DNA of 64,000 bases from positions 186,001 to 250,000 of the forward strand of contig CAWDVH010000005.1 in assembly GCA_963805705.1 (NCBI GenBank), written 5' to 3'. This document shows positions 33,435-40,453 of the stretch, one piece after another. Positions within the stretch are counted from its first letter, which is position 1, and every line of letters begins with the position of its first letter. Under the pieces are notes generated by a model. It was not told where the DNA came from. It saw only the letters and a list, made by a program, of their open reading frames with translations, and did no database searches. The DNA is from CAWDVH01 sp963805705. Lineage in GTDB: Bacteria; Actinomycetota; Actinomycetes; Streptosporangiales; Streptosporangiaceae. Made by a program: the position numbers and the translations under genes.

Positions 33435-34600
33435 GGCTCACTCCACCCGAAATCCTCGATGTGTATCTGATCCTGCGCCATTCCCGCTGAAGCCAGCCGC
33501 GCGACAGCTTCCTGGACCATCTCGGTCGGGCCGGCCAGGTAGGCATCGTGCCCTGACCAGTTGCCGTTCCTGGCCACCACGTCCGGGAGGCTGCCGGTCT
33601 CGCCGGCGAACCTAGAATCGGCTGACACGGCAGGCGTGATAGTCAGCCACGGGTACTGGGCGGCCATCTTCTCCAGGCTCTCCAGGTCATACAGTCCGTC
33701 GGCCGTCCGGGCGCCGAAGAACAGGTGCACCTTCGGCGGCCGCGGCAAGGCCGTTACCTGATCGAGGATGGCTTTCAGCGGGGCCAGTCCGGTACTTCCC
33801 GCTACGAGCAAGATGTCCCGCCCGGAGACGGGGTTACTCAGCGTGAGAGCCCCGACGGGAGGTCCCAGCCTGAGCTTGGCGTCAGCGATCTTGCTACTGG
33901 TCAGAGCCATGCTCACCGCGCCGCCGTCGATCAGCCGGATATGGAACTCCAGGAGCCCGTCGTGGCGCGGCGCGCTGGCCATGGAGTAGTAGCGCCACAG
34001 CTTCGGGCGGCTGGGGGACTCGATCGCCACGGACTGCCCCGGCCGGTAGTCCATGTGCGGCTCCGGCCGGACGAACAGCACGGAGACATCGAATGCCCTC
34101 CGCTCGTAAGCCACGACCGTGCCCTGCCACCAGGGCGGCCGCCGCCCTTCGTCGGCGCGTGCCGCCGCGATCATGACGGAGCTGATGAGCTCGTAGGCCG
34201 CCGTCCAGTCAGCGGCCAGCGCGGGCGTCCAGGCCGGCCCGGAAAAATGCTCTAAGGTCGCCAGGAGGCTGGCGCCCACGGCGCCATAGTGCTCGGCGAC
34301 GGCGCCGAACTTCCGGTGATCGCGGCCCAGTCCCTGAAGGAACGCAGTCAGCTCATCGATACTGTCTACCTGGGAAACGATCTTCACCAGCGCATCGACG
34401 AGGTGACCTCGCTGCACGGCCATGGAGACCGGGAATAGCTCCCGCACCTCAGGATGCCTGATGAACAGGTCGGCGTAGAAGAACAGCGGTACCTCGTCAC
34501 CATGCATCGCGACTTGGGCGAAGCTTTCACGCAGCCGGGCAACGTCCAACGGTCCCGCCTTCCTCCGTCGCTTCTGCCAGCGGACTGATATGGGGGGCAC
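33431..34600 (-). CDS. hmp: flavohaemoprotein, probable nitric oxide dioxygenase
   Basis: A 389-residue globin-flavoreductase fusion. Residues ~15-145 are a globin (LRESFAQVAMHGDEVPLFFYADLFIRHPEVRELFPV), with the proximal His in GRDHRKFGAVAEHYG. The rest is an FNR-type reductase: FAD motif WRYYSMASAP and NAD motif ILLVAGSTGLAPLKAIL. It would oxidise NO to nitrate, or pass electrons onward. I chose the GTG at 34600 because of its GGAGGTGA ribosome site 5 bp upstream; the longer start at 34672 overlaps a nested inverted repeat. Confidence 0.93.
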   Translation of the reverse strand: MPPISVRWQKRRRKAGPLDVARLRESFAQVAMHGDEVPLFFYADLFIRHPEVRELFPVSMAVQRGHLVDALVKIVSQVDSIDELTAFLQGLGRDHRKFGAVAEHYGAVGASLLATLEHFSGPAWTPALAADWTAAYELISSVMIAAARADEGRRPPWWQGTVVAYERRAFDVSVLFVRPEPHMDYRPGQSVAIESPSRPKLWRYYSMASAPRHDGLLEFHIRLIDGGAVSMALTSSKIADAKLRLGPPVGALTLSNPVSGRDILLVAGSTGLAPLKAILDQVTALPRPPKVHLFFGARTADGLYDLESLEKMAAQYPWLTITPAVSADSRFAGETGSLPDVVARNGNWSGHDAYLAGPTEMVQEAVARLASAGMAQDQIHIEDFGWSEP

Positions 34601-34656
34601 TCTCACCTCCGGCCGCAGAGATCCGGTCAGACTGCTGACGCTGGATCGCGCCGGTA

Positions 34657-34693
34657 CTTGCACGACAAACACTGCTGCAAGTTGCAGTGCAAG
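34657..34693. promoter_or_regulatory. nested inverted repeat upstream of flavohaemoprotein
   Basis: Outer arms CTTGCAC (34657-34663) and GTGCAAG (34687-34693) enclose an inner palindrome CTGCAA-G-TTGCAG (34675-34687). It lies 57-93 bp upstream of the chosen start. Candidate operator for an NO- or redox-responsive regulator; it does not match a consensus I know. Confidence 0.5.
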
Positions 34694-34992
34694 ACATCGG
34701 TCAGTTGACGGATATTTGAAGCGGTGACCATCCCGGCGAGCCTGCGCCGGCTCGATGACCGCTGCGGCGTGCGGGGGCGGCGTCAGAGCGGGACCAGCCG
34801 ATGATTTCGCAGGTCAGGCTGGAGGAGAGCGGGGCGATGTCGTCGCGGATCTGGCCGCAGATGCGCCGCTGGCCGCGCCCGGCCGTGGCCGCCAGGATCG
34901 ATCCCGATGTCACAGCCCGGGATGAATGGTGGTGTAGCTTCTCTCTCCCGAAGGCCCTGCTACCCCCGAGTTACCGATGAGGTGATCTTCCG
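34694..34992. other. intergenic region without recognised gene
   Basis: About 300 bp between the flavohaemoprotein promoter and the small secreted protein. Short open frames exist on both strands but none has a ribosome site, domain or family resemblance. Nothing else was recognised. Confidence 0.4.
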
Positions 34993-35277
34993 ATGAAGAC
35001 GCATAACTGGTCAGTCCACGTCGCCGGGCGGACCAGCGGACCGGCTCACGCCGCTCCCCGTCAGCCCTCGGCAGGCACGGTTCGTTCCTGGGCGGTGCGC
35101 GGGATTCTCGCCCTGGCTCTCGTGCCCGCAGGCTTCGGCGCCGTGGCCGCCGCAACGTCGTCGGGCCACGGCAGCGCCGGCCATGCGAGGGTCCCTCAGC
35201 CAGCCGGGAACCATGCTCACGTGACGGGCGCTGGCGCGGCCAGCCTCGGCCCCGCCAAGATGCCCTGGATGTATTAA
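34993..35277 (+). CDS. small secreted or membrane-anchored protein
   Basis: A 94-residue protein with one hydrophobic segment (VRGILALALVPAGFGAVAAATSSG, about residues 35-58) followed by a short His/Gly/Pro-rich tail. The ATG has GAGGTGAT 7 bp upstream, which supports translation. The hydrophobic segment could be a late signal peptide (VAAA) or a membrane anchor. No family recognised. A 13-bp tandem duplication covers the TAA stop. Confidence 0.6.
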   Translation: MKTHNWSVHVAGRTSGPAHAAPRQPSAGTVRSWAVRGILALALVPAGFGAVAAATSSGHGSAGHARVPQPAGNHAHVTGAGAASLGPAKMPWMY

Positions 35278-35292
35278 CCGGATGTATTAACC
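35267..35292 (+). repeat. 13-bp tandem duplication over a stop codon
   Basis: ggatgtattaacc occurs exactly twice (35267-35279 and 35280-35292). The TAA stop of the small secreted protein (35275-35277) is in the first copy and an identical TAA follows in the second. Confidence 0.95.
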
Positions 35293-35360
35293 AGGGATCA
35301 CGCCAGGAGCGCGGGCGTCCCGGACGCCAGGATCTTCGGCCGTTCGCGGGTCATCCGACC

Positions 35361-35566
35361 TCAGCGACCGGTGAGGAAAATCAGTACCAGGGCGACGCCC
35401 AGAGTGAGTGCGATGAACGTCGGGCTGTGCGTGCGCAGCATCCCGCCGGTGGCCGCGACCGGCTTTTGCCGGGCCAGGGCGCCGGCTAGCCCGAGCACGA
35501 AGATTATCGGCAGGTAGCGGCCGATGAGTCGCTCTCACTCCACCACCCGGTCGGGGCGGGACTCAT
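35361..35566 (-). pseudogene. kdpA: kdpA remnant (K+-transporting ATPase subunit A C-terminus)
   Basis: On the minus strand, about 35361-35534 reads LIGRYLPIIFVLGLAGALARQKPVAATGGMLRTHSPTFIALTLGVALVLIFLTGR then stop, the last membrane segments of KdpA (family pattern LIGRFLPIVFVLALAGSLA, then TLRTHxPLF). A stop codon lies just before it in frame. Upstream, an ATG at 35566 starts MSPAPTGWW in another frame, which resembles the usual actinomycete KdpA N-terminus (weak evidence). The ~500 residues between are gone. No kdpB or kdpC is present. Confidence 0.7.
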
Positions 35567-35751
35567 GGTCCTAACACCACTCAGGCACCGCGGCCGGAAA
35601 TCCTGACGAGATCGATGCGCCAGAGGGCCGTATGGGCCGCGCATGAAACCGGCCGCAGCGCGCATGAATGGCGCAAGGATGCTTTCCCTGCCCCGCCAGA
35701 GCAGGTTACGTAGGCAGTGATGTCTACACGCGCAAGGAAGGAGCGTTGCCC

Positions 35752-36297
35752 GTGTCCCCAGTTTTCCGGGTCATTGTGGGCGCGAGCGGCTCGCCGGGCA
35801 GCATCCGGGCGCTGCGTTTCGCCGAGGACATAGCCCGCCATAGTGCTAACGCCGAGCTGGTACCCGTGCTGGCCTGGACACCGCCCGGCGGGGAACTCGC
35901 CGACCGGCGCTCGCCCTCCCCGCCTATGCGCCGCGTCTGGCAGCAGGCCGCCGCGCAGCAGCTTCGCGATGCGCTCGACGCGGCATGGGGCGGAGCGGCC
36001 ACCGGGCTGACCGTCCGGCCCGTGGTACAACGCGGCGAGCCCGGCGCCGTCCTGGTCAGTATCGCCTGCTCCGCCGATGACGTGCTGGTCGTGGGAGCTG
36101 GACGGCGCGGCATGCTGGCCCGAGTCCGCGGGCGGGTCAGCCGGTACTGCCTGACCCACGCCCAGTGCCCGGTATTTGCCATCCCGCCCCCCGCCATCGC
36201 CAGGGAGGCGGGCCACGGCCCGCGCGCCTGGGCGTTCCGGCACCGGGAACTGACCCTGGACCAGGCGCTGCGCGACTGGGACAACTCGGCCGCCTAA
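35752..36297 (+). CDS. universal stress protein family
   Basis: A 181-residue UspA-fold protein: RVIVGASGSPGSIRALRFAEDIARHSANAELVPVLAWTPPGGE at the start and DVLVVGAGRRGMLARVRGRVSRYCLTHAQCPVFAIP at the end, which is the GxxGxxxxxxGS-like ATP-binding loop in a modified form. The GTG at 35752 follows AAGGAAGGAGC; a TTG at 35746 is also possible. A ~30-residue C-terminal extension (AWAFRHRELTLDQALRDWDN) is unusual for the family. Confidence 0.88.
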   Translation: MSPVFRVIVGASGSPGSIRALRFAEDIARHSANAELVPVLAWTPPGGELADRRSPSPPMRRVWQQAAAQQLRDALDAAWGGAATGLTVRPVVQRGEPGAVLVSIACSADDVLVVGAGRRGMLARVRGRVSRYCLTHAQCPVFAIPPPAIAREAGHGPRAWAFRHRELTLDQALRDWDNSAA

Positions 36298-36392
36298 GCT
36301 CCAGATCTCCGGGTCCGGCGACCCGATCGCGCGCCATCCCCGCCGAGTAGCCTGATGCTTGATGGTCATCGGTTACTGACAGGGAGTGCAGC

Positions 36393-38288
36393 ATGAGCGG
36401 CGATCTCGCAGCGATATCCCCGGACCTGGCCACGCTCGACGAGCTGCGCGAGCTCGGTCAGCAGCTGCGGGTCGACTCGATCCGCGCGAGCACGTCGGCC
36501 GGGTCGGGGCATCCGACCTCGAGCATGTCGGCCGCGGATGTGCTGGCCGTGCTCGTCGGACGGCATCTGCGTTACGACTGGGCCAGCCCTGGCGAGGCGG
36601 GCAATGATCACCTGATCTTCTCTAAGGGACATGCCTCGCCGCTGCTGTACTCGGTCTACAAGGCGGTCGGTGCCATAGCGGATGAGGAGCTGATGACCGG
36701 CTACCGGCGCTTCGGATCACGGCTCGAGGGCCATCCGACACCGGTTCTCCCGTGGGTGGACGTGGCGACCGGCTCGCTGGGGCAGGGGCTTCCCGACGGC
36801 GTCGGGGTCGCGCTGGCCGGTAAGTACGTGGACCAGCTGCCCTACCGGGTCTGGGTGCTGTGCGGGGACAGCGAGATGGCCGAGGGCTCGATGTGGGAGG
36901 CGCTGGACAAGGCCTCGTATTACCACCTGTCGAACCTGATCGCGATCGTCGACGTCAACCGGCTCGGCCAGCGCGGGCCGACGGAGCTGTCCTGGGACCT
37001 GAGCGCCTATGCCCGCCGGGCCGAGGCGTTCGGCGCGAGGGTCCTGCAGATCGACGGGCATGACGTCGCCGCCATCGACGCGGCGCTGTCTGACGCCGGC
37101 CGCATGGCGGGTGACCAGCCGGTCGTGATCCTGGCCCGCACCGAGAAGGGCCGTGGATTCAGCGAGGTGCAGGACAAGGAGAACTGGCACGGCAAGCCCT
37201 TTCCGGCCGAGATGGCCGAACGGGCGATCGTCGAGCTCGGCGGCGAGCGGAACCTGCGCGTGCGCGGCGCGCGGCCTGAGCCCTCGGGACGGCCGGAGCG
37301 CCCTGGCCGGGGCGACGCCCCGGTGACCATGCCCGCCTATGAGATCGGCGCCAAAGTGGCGACCCGCAAAGCCTATGGCCAGGCGCTGGCGGCCCTGGGC
37401 GCGCGACTCGACGTGATCGGGATGGATGGCGAGGTCAGCAACTCCACCTACGCCGACCAGTTCGCCGGCGCCTATCCCGAGCGGTACTTCGAGATGTTCA
37501 TCGCCGAGCAGCAGATGGTCGCGGCGGCCGTCGGGTTCAGCGTCCGGGGGTATGTGCCCTTCGCCTCGACATTCGCGGCCTTCCTGACCCGCGCGCATGA
37601 TTTCATCCGGATGGCGGCCATCTCCCAGGCCAGCATCTGCCTGGTCGGCTCCCACGCCGGTGTCGAGATCGGCGCCGACGGGCCGTCGCAGATGGCCCTG
37701 GAAGATCTCGCCATGATGCGGGCCGTGCACGGCTCCGCCGTCCTGTACCCCAGCGACGCCACCAGCACCTGCGCCCTGGTCGCGGCGATGGCTGACCGGC
37801 CGGGCGTCAAGTACATGCGGACCACCCGCGGGGCCTATCCGGTCCTGTACGCGCCCGGCGAGCAGTTTCCCGTCGGCGGCTCCAAGGTGCTGACCGCCAC
37901 GGCGGAAGACCAGGTCACCCTCATCGGCGCCGGCGTCACCCTGCATCACTGCATCGCCGCCGCCAAGACGCTCAGCGATGAGGGCATCCCGGCGCGAGTC
38001 ATCGACCTCTACTCCATCAAGCCGGCCGACGCCGCCACCCTCACCGCCGCAGCTCGTGAGACTGGCCGGCTCGTCCTGGTCGAGGACCATCACCCCGAGG
38101 GCGGACTCGGAGAGGCCGTACTCGGGACGCTGGCCGGCTGCGGGGTCAGCGGCGTGGCCGTGGCGCACCTGGCCGTTACCGACATGCCCGGCTCCGGGAC
38201 GCCGGAGGAACTGCTGGCCGCGGCCGGCCTGTCCGCCACCGACATCGCCGCCGCGGCCCGAGCGCTGATCAGCGCCCCGCCCATCTAG
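36393..38288 (+). CDS. tkt: transketolase
   Basis: A 631-residue ThDP enzyme of the pentose phosphate pathway. It has the N-terminal ThDP domain (DSIRASTSAGSGHPTSSMSAADVLAVLVGRHLRYD, LIFSKGHASPLLYSVYKAVG, GSLGQGLPDGVG, then GDSEMAEGSMWEALDKASYYHLSNLIAIVDVN), the pyrimidine domain (GMDGEVSNSTYADQFAGAYPERYFEMFIAEQQMVAAAVGFSVRG) and the C-terminal domain (EDHHPEGGLGEAVL). It is slightly short, and an Arg/Pro-rich linker joins the halves. It stands alone, 95 bp after the stress protein. Confidence 0.95.
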   Translation: MSGDLAAISPDLATLDELRELGQQLRVDSIRASTSAGSGHPTSSMSAADVLAVLVGRHLRYDWASPGEAGNDHLIFSKGHASPLLYSVYKAVGAIADEELMTGYRRFGSRLEGHPTPVLPWVDVATGSLGQGLPDGVGVALAGKYVDQLPYRVWVLCGDSEMAEGSMWEALDKASYYHLSNLIAIVDVNRLGQRGPTELSWDLSAYARRAEAFGARVLQIDGHDVAAIDAALSDAGRMAGDQPVVILARTEKGRGFSEVQDKENWHGKPFPAEMAERAIVELGGERNLRVRGARPEPSGRPERPGRGDAPVTMPAYEIGAKVATRKAYGQALAALGARLDVIGMDGEVSNSTYADQFAGAYPERYFEMFIAEQQMVAAAVGFSVRGYVPFASTFAAFLTRAHDFIRMAAISQASICLVGSHAGVEIGADGPSQMALEDLAMMRAVHGSAVLYPSDATSTCALVAAMADRPGVKYMRTTRGAYPVLYAPGEQFPVGGSKVLTATAEDQVTLIGAGVTLHHCIAAAKTLSDEGIPARVIDLYSIKPADAATLTAAARETGRLVLVEDHHPEGGLGEAVLGTLAGCGVSGVAVAHLAVTDMPGSGTPEELLAAAGLSATDIAAAARALISAPPI

Positions 38289-38412
38289 ACGACGCTCTCA
38301 GGAGCGCGCATAATGCACACGTCCGTCGTCTCGCAGCGCCGTGTGCGCGCGAAATGACTGACTCGGAAAATGGCTGGCCGATCTTCGGTCGAAGAGAATC
38401 CTGGGAGCTGGC

Positions 38413-38646
38413 ATGGGGTCATCGAAATTCCGGGCGCGGCTAGAGACCGCGATCGCGCTATTCGCTGGGGCACTAGGCATACTGACCATATTCTGGCATG
38501 ACTGGATCGAGGCCCTGACTGGCTGGGATCCAGATCACCATAATGGCAGTTTCGAATGGATAATCGTGGCTGCCCTGCTGGCGGTAGCTGTCGTTCTGGG
38601 CCTTATGGCGCGTCGCCACTGGCGACTGCTGGCCGCGACCGCTTAA
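38413..38646 (+). CDS. small two-transmembrane protein
   Basis: A 77-residue protein with two hydrophobic segments (TAIALFAGALGILTIFWH and WIIVAALLAVAVVLGLMA) joined by an acidic/His loop (DWIEALTGWDPDHHNGSF) and ending in basic residues. GGGAGCT lies 5 bp before the ATG. Such small membrane proteins are common in actinomycetes and have no known role. Confidence 0.7.
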   Translation: MGSSKFRARLETAIALFAGALGILTIFWHDWIEALTGWDPDHHNGSFEWIIVAALLAVAVVLGLMARRHWRLLAATA

Positions 38647-38668
38647 TGGCAGCTGACGGAGCCCTGAA

Positions 38669-40453
38669 ATGAGCGGTCTGCGCGAGGAACTGCTGCCCAT
38701 TCGCGGCGGCGGAAACGGAACTGACCCAGGCGGCGCCAAGCCGCCGGCCTGGCAGCACGATGGCGCTGTCGTCAAGGAGGCGAGCGGCCCGGATGTCTTC
38801 ATCCTGTTCGGCAACGCCCGGTTCCATATCAGCAGTCCCGGCGAGCTGACTGCTCTGGGCCTATCGTGGGCGCAGGTGGTCACCGTGCCCGACGGGGCCC
38901 TGGCGCCGTTCGCGCGAGTTCCGGATCCGGGCACGCTCGTCCGCGACCGGAGCGCTCCGGAAGTCTGGCTCAGCCTCGGCTCGCAACTGTGGTGGGTGCC
39001 GAGCACGGAGGCCATGCGATTCCTCGGCCTGCAGTGGGGCCAGGTCCATATCGTTCCGGCCGGGTCCCTGTCCGGTCTGCCGCAGATTCGCTCGCAGTCC
39101 GCGTCGGCTACCCCGTGCTCAGCGGTATTCCCGCCCGCCAATCCCAAGTTCTGGGCGCGGACCGACGTTCCCGGTTTCAGCCTGCCGAATGGGGCGCGGA
39201 TCGTGGAGCTGCGCGGCTGGCTGCGCACTGTGGATACCGGCCCGAATCCCGTCGATCCGGACTGGCACATTCAGCTGGATCCCGACCCTGCGTGGCTCGA
39301 CGTCCTCGGCGCTAACCCGGGCACCTTCTTCAAGGTGGGCGACATTCTCGGCCTGGGCGTCAATCCGCTAACCGATGACAGCGACTTTCATGTCCGTGTC
39401 GCTACTCCGACGCTGCACCTGGAGGTGAATGGCTGGGAGAATGACAAGCACCCTGGGGTTGCGCCGCCGTCGGACTGGACAGTTCAGGCCGGCGGCCTGA
39501 ACGGCGTGATCTGGCCGTACCAGCCAACGATCTCGGGCGGTAGCGGGAGCACTGCACTCGTGGCGGGACAGTACGTGCGGGTCATCGGCAGCCTGGTGAC
39601 CGATATTCCGCACGAGCACGGGCAAGGCAGCGGGTTCGTCGAGTTCTGGCAGCATTACTTCGGGATCGGGGCCGGCAGCGGACCGTATGACTCGGCCGCG
39701 CAGGACTGGGGCGGAAACCTGACCGAGCAGGACCAGGCGCATCCGGCGCGGTGGACGGAAATGCACCCGCCCGACCTGATCGTCGTCGCCGATACCCAGC
39801 CAGTGCCACAGCCTGCGGAAGCTATCTTCGGGGTGGCGCTGGTGGCGCGGGCGTCGGTCATCGACCCAGTCGGCCCGGATAAGGAAGTCACGGTCGACCT
39901 GCATCCGCCTGCGCCGCAGCCACCGCACACCAAGGCGGCCATCATCGAGTACGTCGGCCCCGAGACCCGGTACGCGTCGATCACCGAAGGCAACGCGACT
40001 CGCAATGGGGCCGCGATCACGCTGTACAGCGACCGGGCGACCATACATGTCAAGGTGCACGGTGACGCGTTCGCCGGCCGGGCCGGCATGTTCAAGGCAA
40101 TCTATCGCCTGTCGTGGGTTCCTGACCCGCACAGTTTCAGGCTGAAGGTCAGCATGCAGCCTGCCGCCGTGCGGGCGGGAATCGCGTCCGCGGTCACGTT
40201 CGTCTGCGTGGACGCGGACACCGGCACGCCGCTCGCCGGGACCGTCAGCCTGAACGGGCAGGCTCTCGGGGCGACGAACACTCAGCTGACCGAGGCATTT
40301 ACCGCCCAGCGCGTCAGGGTGTGGGAGCCCGGTGACCCCAAGGGAGTGGGATCCCAGCGCGCTGGTCACTGGGTCTGGGACGAGGCGGATCCGGTTGTCG
40401 AGGTCGACGTGCCCAACTACACCTCCGCCACGTGCACCGTTAACCTGGGCTAG
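38669..40453 (+). CDS. 594-residue protein of unknown function with internal duplication
   Basis: No signal peptide or membrane segment. Two ~45-residue repeats are seen near the N-terminus: VFILFGNARFHISSPGELTALGLSWAQVVTVPDGAL and VWLSLGSQLWWVPSTEAMRFLGLQWGQVHIVPAGSL. The middle (residues ~170-370) is Trp/His/Asp-rich with HIQLDPDP, DIPHEHGQG and ARWTEMHPPDLIVV, which could form a metal or carbohydrate site. The C-terminal ~150 residues are beta-rich, perhaps immunoglobulin-like. Its 3' end overlaps that of the convergent 826-residue gene by 14 bp. No family recognised. Confidence 0.75.
   Translation: MSGLREELLPIRGGGNGTDPGGAKPPAWQHDGAVVKEASGPDVFILFGNARFHISSPGELTALGLSWAQVVTVPDGALAPFARVPDPGTLVRDRSAPEVWLSLGSQLWWVPSTEAMRFLGLQWGQVHIVPAGSLSGLPQIRSQSASATPCSAVFPPANPKFWARTDVPGFSLPNGARIVELRGWLRTVDTGPNPVDPDWHIQLDPDPAWLDVLGANPGTFFKVGDILGLGVNPLTDDSDFHVRVATPTLHLEVNGWENDKHPGVAPPSDWTVQAGGLNGVIWPYQPTISGGSGSTALVAGQYVRVIGSLVTDIPHEHGQGSGFVEFWQHYFGIGAGSGPYDSAAQDWGGNLTEQDQAHPARWTEMHPPDLIVVADTQPVPQPAEAIFGVALVARASVIDPVGPDKEVTVDLHPPAPQPPHTKAAIIEYVGPETRYASITEGNATRNGAAITLYSDRATIHVKVHGDAFAGRAGMFKAIYRLSWVPDPHSFRLKVSMQPAAVRAGIASAVTFVCVDADTGTPLAGTVSLNGQALGATNTQLTEAFTAQRVRVWEPGDPKGVGSQRAGHWVWDEADPVVEVDVPNYTSATCTVNLG

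Noticed and set aside
35581..36369. 262-codon minus-strand frame over the universal stress protein
   Set aside because: No family resemblance; the plus strand has a recognisable UspA fold and a ribosome site.
36717..38168. 483-codon minus-strand frame opposite transketolase
   Set aside because: Antisense shadow; the plus strand encodes a full transketolase with all motifs.
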